DNA of 64,000 nucleotides, taken from Chitinibacter sp. SCUT-21. Its GTDB lineage: Bacteria > Pseudomonadota > Gammaproteobacteria > Burkholderiales > Chitinibacteraceae. Where the stretch lies: positions 1,550,001-1,614,000 of the forward strand of contig CP102611.1 in assembly GCA_041874755.1 (NCBI GenBank), written 5' to 3'. Below the pieces are notes generated by a model. The model made no database searches. It was not told the origin of the DNA and was given only the letters and a program-made list of their open reading frames with translations. The position numbers were made by a program, and so were the translations under genes. Below, piece by piece: positions 1-8,335 of this stretch. Within the stretch, counting starts at the first letter, position 1, and each line of letters opens with the position of its first letter.

Positions 1-502
1 TGTCGTCACCTGGGAAGTCATATTTAGACAACAGGTCACGAACTTCCATTTCAACCAATTCGAGCAACTCAGCATCATCAACCAAGTCAGCTTTGTTCAT
101 GAATACGATGATGTATGGAACGCCAACCTGACGAGACAACAAGATGTGCTCACGAGTTTGTGGCATAGGACCATCAGCAGCAGAAACCACCAAGATCGCG
201 CCGTCCATCTGCGCCGCACCAGTAATCATGTTTTTAACATAATCCGCGTGGCCTGGGCAGTCTACGTGAGCGTAGTGGCGAGTCTCAGTTTCGTATTCAA
301 CGTGTGCTGTATTAATAGTAATACCACGTGCTTTTTCTTCAGGCGCGCTGTCGATTTGAGAGTAATCTTTAGCTTCACCACCGAACTTGCGAGTCAATAC
401 AGTAGTAATTGCTGCAGTCAGGGTTGTTTTACCGTGGTCAACGTGACCGATTGTACCAACGTTAACGTGCGGCTTGGTCCGCGTAAACTTTTCCTTAGCC
501 AT
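1..502 (-). CDS. tuf: Elongation factor Tu, 5' part (cut by window edge)
   Basis: EF-Tu is the GTPase that carries aminoacyl-tRNA to the ribosome. Reading from the ATG at 502 on the minus strand gives [20 protein letters not shown], followed by the P-loop GHVDHGKT, the switch region with RGITI, the G3 motif DCPGH and the G4 motif NKAD. These are canonical EF-Tu landmarks, so 167 codons of the GTPase domain are visible before the window ends. The gene lies 53 bp downstream of tRNA-Thr in a tyr-gly-thr-tuf unit, the arrangement known from tufB of enterobacteria, and should be co-transcribed from the promoter at 860-888. Many betaproteobacteria have a second tuf copy; that cannot be seen here. 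Confidence 0.97.
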   Translation of the reverse strand, partial: MAKEKFTRTKPHVNVGTIGHVDHGKTTLTAAITTVLTRKFGGEAKDYSQIDSAPEEKARGITINTAHVEYETETRHYAHVDCPGHADYVKNMITGAAQMDGAILVVSAADGPMPQTREHILLSRQVGVPYIIVFMNKADLVDDAELLELVEMEVRDLLSKYDFPGDD

Positions 503-555
503 CGCTTTATTTCCTTCTCGAGAACTTGAAATAACAGATTAATGACACTACGAAC

Positions 556-630
<75 letters not shown>

Positions 631-636
631 AAATTC

Positions 637-710
637 TGGAGCGGGTGAAGGGAATCGAACCCTCGTCGTAAGCTTGGAAGGCTTCTGCTCTACCATTGAG
701 CTACACCCGC
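637..710 (-). tRNA. glyT: tRNA-Gly (TCC)
   Basis: Acceptor stem GCGGGTG pairs with CACCCGC, the D-arm is AGCTCAATGGTAGAGC, the anticodon loop CTTCCAA gives anticodon TCC, and the T-loop is TTCGATT. CCA is encoded at 637-639. It sits between tRNA-Tyr and tRNA-Thr with short spacers. Confidence 0.95.
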
Positions 711-759
711 GCTTAGTACTTAAAATTCGTTTCTACCAAAACCCGCAACTATGGGTGTT

Positions 760-845
760 TGGTGGGGGGAGAAGGATTCGAACCTTCGAAGGCTGAGCCG
801 CCGGATTTACAGTCCGGACCCGTTGACCGCTGGGGTAATCCCCCC
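760..845 (-). tRNA. tyrU: tRNA-Tyr (GTA)
   Basis: This is a class II tRNA with a long variable arm. Acceptor GGGGGGA pairs with TCCCCCC, the anticodon stem CCGGA/TCCGG flanks loop CTGTAAA (anticodon GTA), and the T-loop is TTCGAAT. CCA is encoded at 760-762. It is the first gene of the tRNA-tuf transcript. One extra C follows on the plus strand at 846, so the 5' end was set by pairing. Confidence 0.94.
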
Positions 846-859
846 CTTTAGAGACCCGC

Positions 860-888
860 ATTATGGAGATGTCGCAGAATCTCGTCAA
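860..888 (-). promoter_or_regulatory. Strong sigma-70 promoter of the tRNA-tuf operon
   Basis: On the minus strand a -35 box TTGACG (883-888) and a -10 box CATAAT (860-865) are separated by exactly 17 bp, each with one mismatch to consensus. The bases just downstream are GCGGG, a G+C-rich discriminator typical of stable-RNA promoters under stringent control. Transcription would start about 10 bp before tRNA-Tyr. Confidence 0.8.
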
Positions 889-945
889 ATAAATTTCAAT
901 ACAAAACGCATGCTTTTTGAGTAAACACTTATTTCACAAAGAAAA

Positions 946-1752
946 TTAAGCGAGTTCAGACTGTAATTTTCGCTTAGAGGCCCACACAAACATCGCAACA
1001 CCAGCAATAATCATTGGCAAACTCAGCAACTGCCCCATCGATAAATTCATCGCCAGCAAACCCAAATAATCATCTGGTTCACGCGCAAACTCAGCAATAA
1101 AGCGGAATGCGCCATAACCGATCAAAAATAGCGCGGAAACTTGCCCAGTCTGACGCGGCCTCTTCGAATAAATCCATAAAATCAGGAACAACAAAACGCC
1201 CTCAAGAGCAAACTGATACAACTGCGACGGATGACGCGGCAAACCATCATGCGCCTGCGGAAAGACCATAGCCCATGGCTTAGTGGCATCGGTTACACGA
1301 CCCCAAAGCTCGCCATTGATAAAGTTCCCCATGCGCCCGGCGGCCAAACCCAGCGGCACAAGTGGCGCAATAAAATCCGTAACCTGTAAAAAGCTACGCT
1401 GAGTTTTGCGCCCAAATAAATACATCGCCACCAGTACACCCAAAAATCCGCCGTGAAAAGCCATCCCGCCTTCCCATACCTTTAAGATATCCAGTGGATT
1501 TGCAAGATAGAACGCAGGTTTATAAAACAGCACATAACCGAGGCGCCCACCTAAGATCACCCCTAGCACACCATAAAACAGCAGATCATCCATCTCTTCC
1601 GTGCGCCAACCCGCTGGATTGCCGCGCCGAATACGCCAACGCCCCATTAGCAGGAAGCACACGAAACCTAGCAAATACATCAAACCGTACCAATGCAGCC
1701 CAAACGAGCCGATATGGATTGCAACAGGATCAAACTGAGGATGTACAAACAT
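946..1752 (-). CDS. lgt: Prolipoprotein diacylglyceryl transferase
   Basis: Lgt is the inner-membrane enzyme that moves diacylglycerol from phosphatidylglycerol to the lipobox cysteine of prolipoproteins, the first step of lipoprotein maturation. The 268-residue protein has seven or so hydrophobic segments, the motif HGGFLG and the family signature [14 protein letters not shown], and LPRHPSQLY later on. The reading frame stays open further upstream, but the start at 1752 gives [20 protein letters not shown], which matches the family's N-terminus, so the 31 extra upstream residues were dropped. It reads toward the tRNA-tuf promoter, with no clear terminator between. Confidence 0.95.
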   Translation of the reverse strand: MFVHPQFDPVAIHIGSFGLHWYGLMYLLGFVCFLLMGRWRIRRGNPAGWRTEEMDDLLFYGVLGVILGGRLGYVLFYKPAFYLANPLDILKVWEGGMAFHGGFLGVLVAMYLFGRKTQRSFLQVTDFIAPLVPLGLAAGRMGNFINGELWGRVTDATKPWAMVFPQAHDGLPRHPSQLYQFALEGVLLFLILWIYSKRPRQTGQVSALFLIGYGAFRFIAEFAREPDDYLGLLAMNLSMGQLLSLPMIIAGVAMFVWASKRKLQSELA

Positions 1753-1921
1753 GACGTTGGCTTTCTTAATATCAGAGTGCTGCTGATTATATCTGGCAAA
1801 TGCGGCAATATCTCGCACTAAGTACAAATAACAATTTACAAGCACGCCATTGCAGTTCAGCCAAAACGCCTAATTTTTAGTTACAATTGCCACACAGTTT
1901 CAGCCACTTAGAGAAAACATC

Positions 1922-3781
1922 ATGCCTGTATATCGTTCCCGCACCACCACCCACGGTCGCAATATGGCCGGCGCCCGCGCTCTTTGGCGCGCAACTGGGA
2001 TGAAAGATGGCGATTTCGATAAACCCATCATCGCCATTTGTAATTCATTCACCCAATTCGTCCCTGGCCACGTACATTTGCAAAACCTCGGCCAACTGGT
2101 TGCACGTGAAGTTGAAAAAGCAGGCGGCGTTGCTAAAGAATTCAACACCATCGCGGTGGATGACGGCATTGCCATGGGTCATGGCGGCATGCTGTATAGC
2201 CTGCCAAGCCGTGATTTGATTGCAGATTCCGTTGAATACATGGTCAACGCGCACTGTGCTGATGCGATTGTCTGCATTTCAAACTGCGACAAAATCACCC
2301 CTGGCATGTTAATGGCTTCATTACGCCTGAATATTCCCGTGATTTTCGTCTCTGGCGGCCCAATGGAAGCGGGCAAAGTGAATTGGCACGGCGAAACCCG
2401 CAAGCTAGATCTCGTTGATGCGATGGTCGAAGCTGCCAACCCAAACGTTTCGGACGAAGAAGTCGCCGCGGTTGAACGCAGCGCCTGCCCAACCTGTGGC
2501 TCGTGTTCTGGCATGTTTACCGCCAATTCGATGAACTGTTTGACCGAAGCTTTGGGTCTTTCATTACCAGGCAACGGTTCGCTACTAGCCACGCACGGTG
2601 ACCGCAAACAACTCTTCTTGCAAGCTGGTCGTACGATTGTTGAATTAGCGAAACGCTATTATGAGCAAGATGATGAATCAGTCTTGCCGCGCAATATCGC
2701 CACTTTTAAAGCCTTTGAAAACGCGATTGCGCTTGATATCGCCATGGGCGGCTCAACCAACACCGTTCTGCACTTGCTAGCAGCGGCGCACGAAGCCGGC
2801 GTCGATTTCAAAATGCAAGACATCGACCGCATGAGCCGTAAAGTGCCATGCTTGGCTAAAGTTGCGCCTGCTACGCAGAAATACCATATGGAAGACGTTC
2901 ACCGCGCCGGCGGTGTCATCGGCATTTTGGCCGAATTGGATCGCGCTGGCTTAATCCACCGTGACGTACCAACCGTACACGCCAAAACTATGGGCGATAG
3001 CATTGACCAATGGGACATCATCAAAAACACCCCAGAAAGTCTCGCACACCTACTGTACCGCGCAGCTCCTGGCGGCGTAGCAACCACCATCGCTTTCAGC
3101 CAAAGCATGCGCTGGCCAGAACTTGACCTAGACCGTGCCAACGGCTGCATTCGCAACAAAGAAAACGCCTACTCGCAAGACGGTGGCATTGCAGTACTGT
3201 ATGGCAATATCGCCGAACGCGGTTGCATCGTAAAAACTGCCGGCGTTGACGATTCGATCCTAAAATTCACTGGCCGCGTACGCATTTTTGAAAGTCAAGA
3301 CGACGCGGTAGCCGGCATTTTGGACGACCAAATCGTCGCTGGCGATGTGGTATTGATTCGCTACGAAGGCCCGAAAGGCGGTCCAGGCATGCAAGAGATG
3401 CTGTACCCAACCTCTTACCTAAAATCGAAAGGTCTTGGCAAAGCGTGCGCACTCCTGACCGACGGTCGATTCTCTGGCGGCACTTCTGGTCTATCGATCG
3501 GCCACGTTTCACCTGAAGCAGCCGAAGGTGGTGCGATTGGTCTGGCAATGGAAGGTGATCAACTTGAAATCGACATTCCAAATCGTACGATCAATTTGCT
3601 GATTAGCGATGAAGAACTGGCTGCGCGTCGCGCAGCAATGGAAGCCAAAGGCAAAGATGCTTGGAAGCCAGTTGATCGCCAACGTTTCGTCAGCGCAGCG
3701 CTGCGTGCCTACGCCGCAATGACAACATCAGCCGACACTGGTGCGGTTCGCGATGTATCACAAGTTGAGCGCAAAGACTAA
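1922..3781 (+). CDS. ilvD: Dihydroxy-acid dehydratase
   Basis: IlvD catalyses the third step of valine and isoleucine synthesis, dehydrating 2,3-dihydroxy acids to 2-keto acids. The 619-residue protein is collinear with the enterobacterial enzyme from its first residues ([20 protein letters not shown]). Cys122 (SNCDKITPG) and Cys195 within [12 protein letters not shown] are visible. An N-terminal [10 protein letters not shown], where [2Fe-2S] relatives carry a cysteine, argues for the oxygen-sensitive [4Fe-4S] class. A purine-rich stretch AGAGAAAA precedes the ATG. It stands alone, divergent from lgt, and ends in an intrinsic terminator; no ilvBNC genes are nearby. Confidence 0.97.
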   Translation: MPVYRSRTTTHGRNMAGARALWRATGMKDGDFDKPIIAICNSFTQFVPGHVHLQNLGQLVAREVEKAGGVAKEFNTIAVDDGIAMGHGGMLYSLPSRDLIADSVEYMVNAHCADAIVCISNCDKITPGMLMASLRLNIPVIFVSGGPMEAGKVNWHGETRKLDLVDAMVEAANPNVSDEEVAAVERSACPTCGSCSGMFTANSMNCLTEALGLSLPGNGSLLATHGDRKQLFLQAGRTIVELAKRYYEQDDESVLPRNIATFKAFENAIALDIAMGGSTNTVLHLLAAAHEAGVDFKMQDIDRMSRKVPCLAKVAPATQKYHMEDVHRAGGVIGILAELDRAGLIHRDVPTVHAKTMGDSIDQWDIIKNTPESLAHLLYRAAPGGVATTIAFSQSMRWPELDLDRANGCIRNKENAYSQDGGIAVLYGNIAERGCIVKTAGVDDSILKFTGRVRIFESQDDAVAGILDDQIVAGDVVLIRYEGPKGGPGMQEMLYPTSYLKSKGLGKACALLTDGRFSGGTSGLSIGHVSPEAAEGGAIGLAMEGDQLEIDIPNRTINLLISDEELAARRAAMEAKGKDAWKPVDRQRFVSAALRAYAAMTTSADTGAVRDVSQVERKD

Positions 3782-3795
3782 ACACTCAGCACAAC

Positions 3796-3823
3796 AAAAA
3801 GCGGCCTCAGGGCCGCTTTTTTT
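3796..3823 (+). terminator. Intrinsic terminator of ilvD
   Basis: Stem AGCGGCC / GGCCGCT with a 4-nt loop is flanked by an A-run and followed by seven T residues. Confidence 0.9.
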
Positions 3824-3829
3824 ATTGCT

Positions 3830-3882
3830 AGGTATATATCAAAAGCCTAAGCAATTAATTACCTACAGAGCAATACCCCTAG
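3830..3882 (+). repeat. Dispersed repeat R1, copy A (diverged)
   Basis: It begins GGTATATATC and contains ATTACCTACAGAGCAATACC. That block matches copy B (53734-53798) at 20 of 21 positions and the AGAGCAAYAC core of copies C-E. It lies between the ilvD and csp terminators, about 50 kb from the other copies, so the family is dispersed rather than local. Confidence 0.6.
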
Positions 3883-3903
3883 CAATTTAATTTAAATCGA
3901 CAA

Positions 3904-3927
3904 CAAAAAACCCAGCCTTAGCTGGGT
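3904..3927 (-). terminator. Intrinsic terminator of the cold-shock gene
   Basis: Minus strand: stem ACCCAGC / GCTGGGT with loop TAAG, followed by six T residues. Confidence 0.88.
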
Positions 3928-3952
3928 CTTGAGCATCAGAGTCTGTAGTAAA

Positions 3953-4156
3953 TTACAGAGGCTGAATGTTTGAAGCTTGTTGACCTTTAGGGCCGTTCGT
4001 CACTTCAAAGCTTACTTTCTGGCCTTCTTGCAGTGTTTTGAAACCGCTAGAATTAATTGCTGAGAAGTGGGCAAACAAGTCTTCGCCACCTTGATCAGGA
4101 GTAATGAAACCGAAGCCTTTTGCATCGTTGAACCACTTAACTGTACCAGTTGCCAT
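3953..4156 (-). CDS. Cold-shock protein (CspA family)
   Basis: This 67-residue single cold-shock domain binds single-stranded RNA/DNA and acts as an RNA chaperone. Both ribonucleoprotein motifs are visible: RNP1 as KGFGFITP and RNP2 as DLFAHFSAI. The start [18 protein letters not shown] is the family's usual N-terminus. AAGGTAAATTAAAG lies just before the ATG. The gene is monocistronic, between two terminators. Which Csp paralogue (A, C, D or E) it is, and whether it is cold-induced, cannot be told from sequence alone. Confidence 0.95.
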   Translation of the reverse strand: MATGTVKWFNDAKGFGFITPDQGGEDLFAHFSAINSSGFKTLQEGQKVSFEVTNGPKGQQASNIQPL

Positions 4157-4346
4157 CTTTAATTTACCTTAAACTATAAAATTGAGCATTCGCCCAAGAC
4201 CACATCATACACAATATTGCGCCGCCCGCATCTTTTAAATGACTTTTTACCAATTTTATTTGCTCGCATACCGCTCATCTCCTACAGCATCAACTTTCCC
4301 AACCCTTGGCCGATAAGCTTTTTATCCCTCACTGGAGCACGCCATC

Positions 4347-5048
4347 ATGTCGTCCATATCCGCACTAGCAGGGCGAGACTTCTTGAGCCAAGCTCGAAAC
4401 AAAGGTGTTAGCGAAGTTGTTCAAAACAGCAATGCAAGCGAAAACAAACCCAGTAAAATCGAACATCGCGTTGCGCAACTACAAAAAGAAACACTCCATC
4501 TGGCACAAGATTTCCTTGGACAATTTGCCCAGCAATTATTTGGCGACGCAGCCAAAGGCATGCAGGTAAGTTTTGATCAAATTGAGCTTAATGCCAGTAG
4601 CGAAGCCAGCATGAGCCTATCAAGAACAAGCGATGGCACAACAAGCACCCAAGCGGCCAATTTCAGCCTTAGTGACAGCAGTAGCTTTTCAGGGCGCGGC
4701 ACCATTACAACGGCCGACGGTCGACAGTTTGAATTTGAACTAGCAGTGAATTATGAATCTAGGCAAGAACTCAGCTACACTCAACATGTCACCCGCAACG
4801 CTAAACCTAGCATTGCTAACGATACAGAGAGCACCCCAGCATCAACCATGCACTATAACGGCACGGCTGACGACCTTCTGAATAGCATCAGCGCTGAACC
4901 TGTACGACTCCCCTTCAAACTCAGTAAGCCAGATAACGCGGATCAAATCATGGGTGATATGGTACTCAAACTTCTGAAATTGAATGGCGGCGACCGTTTC
5001 TTTGATTGGTTTGGCAACAAAGCCCCTGCTATCGATCAAACAGCCTAA
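4347..5048 (+). CDS. Protein of unknown function, 233 residues
   Basis: I do not recognise a named family. The protein starts MSSISALAGRDFL behind a GGAG site. Residues 35-70 are charged and probably helical (KIEHRVAQLQKETLHLAQDF). A Ser/Thr-rich stretch (75-115) is followed by a motif GRGTITTADGRQFEFELAV that reads like a beta-strand pair, and the C-terminus contains GGDRFFDWFG. There is no signal peptide or membrane segment. It has its own terminator and no obvious operon partner. The Ser-rich composition and the TADGRQFEFEL motif recall uncharacterised proteins of motile gamma- and betaproteobacteria, but I would not assign a role. Confidence 0.8.
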   Translation: MSSISALAGRDFLSQARNKGVSEVVQNSNASENKPSKIEHRVAQLQKETLHLAQDFLGQFAQQLFGDAAKGMQVSFDQIELNASSEASMSLSRTSDGTTSTQAANFSLSDSSSFSGRGTITTADGRQFEFELAVNYESRQELSYTQHVTRNAKPSIANDTESTPASTMHYNGTADDLLNSISAEPVRLPFKLSKPDNADQIMGDMVLKLLKLNGGDRFFDWFGNKAPAIDQTA

Positions 5049-5052
5049 CAAC

Positions 5053-5083
5053 AAAAAAGCCATCTACAAAGATGGCTTTTTTT
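5053..5083. terminator. Bidirectional terminator between convergent genes
   Basis: Stem GCCATCT / AGATGGC with loop ACAA, flanked by six A and seven T residues, so it can work on both strands. It serves the 4347 gene (+) and the folE-BLUF operon (-). Confidence 0.88.
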
Positions 5084-5097
5084 CTTCACAACCCAAT

Positions 5098-5517
5098 TTA
5101 TTTCGATATCGCCGCCGTCGCAATCAACTCATCGAGCAATAAAATAATTGCAGAGGAATTCATCTCAAACGGGTTAAATTCGCTGCGAGCCGAATATTTG
5201 AGCAATACTCCGTGATTTACTTTCGACATATTCACTTGCCCCATCGTCCAATCAGAAAAATGGCGCTCACAAATTTCCTCAAAACTGAGTAACTCAACTT
5301 TTTCGTGCCGTGGATCACGGACAATCACATTGTACAGCGATGAAACCGCCGAGCGGCTTCCCTCCAACACTTGCACGAACACACCAGAACCATAGCACAA
5401 CACGCCCGTAATACCGATCGCGGGGTTATTTTGCCGTGAACTACGCAATAAAGCCTCAAGCAATTCAGCGTTCACCTCACCCGCCGCACGACTCGCATAA
5501 ATCAAACGTACAAGCAT
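5098..5517 (-). CDS. Short BLUF-domain blue-light photoreceptor (first copy)
   Basis: BLUF domains bind FAD and sense blue light by rearranging hydrogen bonds around the flavin. The 139-residue protein is a stand-alone BLUF. Tyr7 (LIYAS), Asn31 (NNPAIGITG), Gln49 (VFVQVLEG) and Trp90/Met92 (FSDWTMG) sit where the flavin-contacting residues of AppA/PixD-type proteins lie. Helices follow the domain, and no effector domain is fused, so signalling must use a partner protein. It starts 10 bp after the folE stop, so the two are surely co-transcribed. Light-induced genes in pseudomonads likewise pair BLUF proteins with folE, which suggests a light-response role (inference). Confidence 0.92.
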   Translation of the reverse strand: MLVRLIYASRAAGEVNAELLEALLRSSRQNNPAIGITGVLCYGSGVFVQVLEGSRSAVSSLYNVIVRDPRHEKVELLSFEEICERHFSDWTMGQVNMSKVNHGVLLKYSARSEFNPFEMNSSAIILLLDELIATAAISK

Positions 5518-5527
5518 GGAAACCCTC

Positions 5528-6229
5528 TTAGCGTTTATTGTTAATTAAAGACAAAAACTCAAGGCGCAAATGCGTATCTTTCAAGAAAATCCCACGCATT
5601 ACGCTGTTAATCATTTTAGAATCCGAGTCCTTCACGCCACGCCAGTGCATGCAAAAATGATCGGCCTCCATCACAATGGCCAAACCGTCTGGCTTAACCT
5701 TACTTTGCAATAAGTCCGCCATCTGCGTTACCGCTTCTTCCTGAATTTGCGGACGAGACATCACCCATTCAGCCAAGCGTGCGTATTTTGATAAACCAAT
5801 CAAGTTCGAATGCTGGTTAGGCAAAATACCAATCCATAATTTGCCAATAATCGGGCAAAAATGATGCGAACAGGCACTACGCACCGTAATCGGGCCAACA
5901 ATCATCAATTCGTTCAAATGCTCAACATTGGGAAACTCTGTTACCGCAGGCTGGGCAACGTAGCGACCACGAAAAACTTCATTGAGATACATTTTAGCCA
6001 CTCGACGCGCAGTATCTTGCGTGTTGTGATCATTCTCGGTATCGATCACCAAGCTTTGCAAAACACCGACCATTTTTTCTTGCACTTCATCGAGCAATTC
6101 GGTCATTTCGCCTTCTTCGATAAAGTCGGCAATATTGTCATTCGCATGAAAACGTCGGCCCGCCTGATGCAAGCGATAACGAATCCGTTGTGACACGGGC
6201 GGCTGTACGGGAAGGTCAGATTGGCTCAA
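5528..6229 (-). CDS. folE: GTP cyclohydrolase I
   Basis: FolE converts GTP to dihydroneopterin triphosphate, the entry to folate and pterin synthesis. The 233-residue protein has the zinc ligands Cys120 and His123 in RSACSHHFCPIIGK and Cys193 in DHFCMHWRGV. The SACSHHFCP wording differs from the common SMCEHHLLPF. The start is a TTG with AAGGAT 6 bp upstream; no ATG fits without losing the helical N-terminus. Co-transcription with a BLUF sensor suggests a light-linked paralogue supplying pterin for a photolyase/cryptochrome antenna rather than housekeeping folate; whether another folE exists elsewhere is unknown. Confidence 0.93.
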   Translation of the reverse strand: MSQSDLPVQPPVSQRIRYRLHQAGRRFHANDNIADFIEEGEMTELLDEVQEKMVGVLQSLVIDTENDHNTQDTARRVAKMYLNEVFRGRYVAQPAVTEFPNVEHLNELMIVGPITVRSACSHHFCPIIGKLWIGILPNQHSNLIGLSKYARLAEWVMSRPQIQEEAVTQMADLLQSKVKPDGLAIVMEADHFCMHWRGVKDSDSKMINSVMRGIFLKDTHLRLEFLSLINNKR

Positions 6230-6377
6230 GATAAATCCTTAGCTTGATACAGAGTGAATACAGCAAAATAGCACAAGCGGCGACAGTTCACCGCTCAGAC
6301 GCCTTCAGCGTACCACAAACACAGAAGGGAGAAAAACAAGCGCAATTCATCACTTTGCAGTGAGTTGCGCTACAAAG

Positions 6378-6405
6378 CAAAAAGCCCAATCCGAGGATTG
6401 GGCTT
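6378..6405 (-). terminator. Intrinsic terminator of tRNA-Phe
   Basis: Minus strand: stem AAGCCCAATC / GATTGGGCTT with a 4-nt loop, running into a short T-run. Confidence 0.82.
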
Positions 6406-6418
6406 AGCTGAAATTCTG

Positions 6419-6494
6419 TGGTGGCCAATCGCGGAATCGAACCACGGACACGCGGATTTTCAATCCGCTGCTCTACCAACTGAGCTAATTGGCC
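6419..6494 (-). tRNA. pheT: tRNA-Phe (GAA)
   Basis: Acceptor GGCCAAT pairs with ATTGGCC, the D-arm is AGCTCAGTTGGTAGAGC, the anticodon loop TTGAAAA gives anticodon GAA, and the T-loop is TTCGATT. CCA is encoded at 6419-6421. It is a single tRNA with its own terminator. Confidence 0.95.
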
Positions 6495-6681
6495 ACTTCT
6501 CTGACTGACGTCGATCAGCGAGAAGCGGAATTAAACACTATCTCAACAAGGCCGTCAAATATTTGCTCAGCAATTATTTCACTCTTTGCATAGAAGACTG
6601 ATTTAATTCAGATTATATTTGCGAACATTTTTTCATTTTTATAGTCAAACTGGCTTCAAATCAACGAATTTAGGATGGGCC

Positions 6682-7161
6682 ATGGATACAATTTGGTGGG
6701 TATTAAGTATTGGCCTGATGCTATTGGGCGTGGCAGGCATTATTTTGCCCCTGTTGCCATCAACCCCTTTGGTATTTGCCGGCATGATGATTATTGCTTG
6801 GCAACAAGATTTCCAAACCGTCAGCGGCTACACCATGCTAGCACTGGCGGCGATCGCCATATTTGCCAGCGCACTCGATTACATAGCAGGCGCGATGGGT
6901 GCTAAAGTCGCAGGGGCCAGCAAACAAGCCGTTTGGGGTGCGACGCTAGGCGCAATTTTAGGCATTTTTGCAGGGCCAGTTGGTTTGATTTTTGGTCCAC
7001 TATTTGGCGCAGCAGCAGGTGAATATTATGCAACGCGTGAAACAGTAAAAGCCGGCAAAGTAGGCATCGCAAGTTGGCTGGGGATGATTGCGGGCGCGAT
7101 TGCCAAGATTGGTCTTGTTTTTGCCATGCTGGGTATTTTCTGGCTTGCCTACTGGCTTTAA
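6682..7161 (+). CDS. DUF456-family membrane protein
   Basis: The 159-residue hydrophobic protein shows about four membrane spans and the glycine-rich pattern of DUF456: GIILPLLPSTPLVFAG near the start, DYIAGAMGAKVAGASK in the middle, and GIFAGPVGLIFGPLFGA. The function of the family is unknown. The frame is open to 6619, but the ATG at 6682 has AGGATGGGCC just upstream and begins directly with the first membrane span. It is convergent with corA and separated from it by a long perfect-arm hairpin. Confidence 0.88.
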   Translation: MDTIWWVLSIGLMLLGVAGIILPLLPSTPLVFAGMMIIAWQQDFQTVSGYTMLALAAIAIFASALDYIAGAMGAKVAGASKQAVWGATLGAILGIFAGPVGLIFGPLFGAAAGEYYATRETVKAGKVGIASWLGMIAGAIAKIGLVFAMLGIFWLAYWL

Positions 7162-7169
7162 CCAAGCAG

Positions 7170-7212
7170 TATCGGCCTGTAGCGCTTATTTATAAAGCAC
7201 TACAGGCCGATA
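7170..7212. terminator. Long hairpin between convergent genes, no T-run
   Basis: The arms TATCGGCCTGTAG and CTACAGGCCGATA are perfect over 13 bp, with a further GCTT/AAGC pairing inside and a short A+T loop. There is no poly-T tail, so it may stabilise 3' ends rather than act as a classic intrinsic terminator. Confidence 0.65.
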
Positions 7213-7216
7213 CCTA

Positions 7217-8335
7217 TCAAACAGGATCAATCCAGCGCCGCAACCAGAAAAACAACCCCAAACCCACACCCAATATACCCATCAAGGCCAGCACCGCAAA
7301 ATACCCCCACTCCCAATGTAGTTCAGGCATATTGTCAAAGTTCATCCCATAGACGCCGGCAATCAACGTTAAGGGGCTGAAAATAATGGTGAATACCGTC
7401 AATGTGCGCATTTGGGTGTTCATCGTTTGCGATTGCAAAGCCAGATAAATATCTTGCAAGCCCGATACCGCCTCGCGCAAAGCCTCAACACTTTCGATCA
7501 ATTGCACGGTGTGATCATACGCATCGCGCAAATACAGCTGTGTTTCATCTTTGAAAAAATCAGCATCGTCGCGTTGCAACAAATTAATCACCTCGCGCAG
7601 CGGCCATAAGCCGCGCTTCAAGGACTGCAGCGAGCGACGTAACTGCTGTACTTCCTGCATCTGGTCGGGGTTCAGCTCCTCAATAATTTCATCTTCTAAA
7701 TCATCAACCCGCTCGCCAATTTGTTCAAGCACTGCAAAATACCGATCAACGATTTTATCAAGCAAGGCATAGACCAAATAATCCGCACCAAATTTACGCA
7801 GTTGCGATTCTGTATTGCGCAAGGATTCACGAATACTGGCAAACGTTCCGGTCGATTTTTCTTGGAATGTGAGCAAAAAATTTCGCCCCACCACCAAGCT
7901 GATCTGCTCAGAATCAACCACGCCATCATCATCGCGAAAGATCAGTCGTGACGTAATAAACAAATAGCCGGGATAGGTTTCCACCTTAGGGCGTTGCTGC
8001 GTATTAAGAATATCTTCCAGCACCAAGGGATGAAGATGAAAGCGACGACCGATCAGCTTGAGCAACTCTTGATCTTCTAAGCCATGCAAATTCAGCCAGT
8101 AGTGGCTGTAGGTTGGTCGAAACTCACGCCCCTGATCGAGGTCAGTGAATTTGGTTTCCAGAAACTCGCCTTCATTTTGACCAAATTCGATCAAGGTCGC
8201 CAAGGTTGGCATCGGCTCGGTAGCACCAACATATTGTAACGAACCCGGCGCTAGCCCGGCTTTGGCTGACTTAAGGTGCGCCTTTATTCGGCGGCGATGG
8301 CCTGCACTTGTAGCGTCACGCCGATGTTTTGCCAT
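7217..8335 (-). CDS. corA: Magnesium/cobalt transporter CorA
   Basis: CorA is a pentameric inner-membrane channel for Mg2+ and Co2+. The 372-residue protein resembles the Thermotoga CorA layout: KAGLAPGSLQYVG at the start, HPLVLEDILNTQQRPKVE, a long helical stalk, and YGMNFDNMPEL at 329-339 with the signature GMN (330-332) at the pore mouth before the last membrane span. The start at 8335 overlaps the end of ppx by 52 bp and has AGGAAACAATTGC before the ATG. The next ATG would remove the conserved AGLAPGSLQYVG segment. Co-transcription with ppx, and probably phoU, is likely. Confidence 0.94.
   Translation of the reverse strand: MAKHRRDATSAGHRRRIKAHLKSAKAGLAPGSLQYVGATEPMPTLATLIEFGQNEGEFLETKFTDLDQGREFRPTYSHYWLNLHGLEDQELLKLIGRRFHLHPLVLEDILNTQQRPKVETYPGYLFITSRLIFRDDDGVVDSEQISLVVGRNFLLTFQEKSTGTFASIRESLRNTESQLRKFGADYLVYALLDKIVDRYFAVLEQIGERVDDLEDEIIEELNPDQMQEVQQLRRSLQSLKRGLWPLREVINLLQRDDADFFKDETQLYLRDAYDHTVQLIESVEALREAVSGLQDIYLALQSQTMNTQMRTLTVFTIIFSPLTLIAGVYGMNFDNMPELHWEWGYFAVLALMGILGVGLGLFFWLRRWIDPV

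Noticed and set aside
146..529. 127-codon plus-strand frame at the left edge
   Set aside because: It is antisense to tuf, whose EF-Tu translation on the minus strand is unmistakable.
6288..6479. 63-codon minus-strand frame
   Set aside because: It runs through tRNA-Phe and its terminator.
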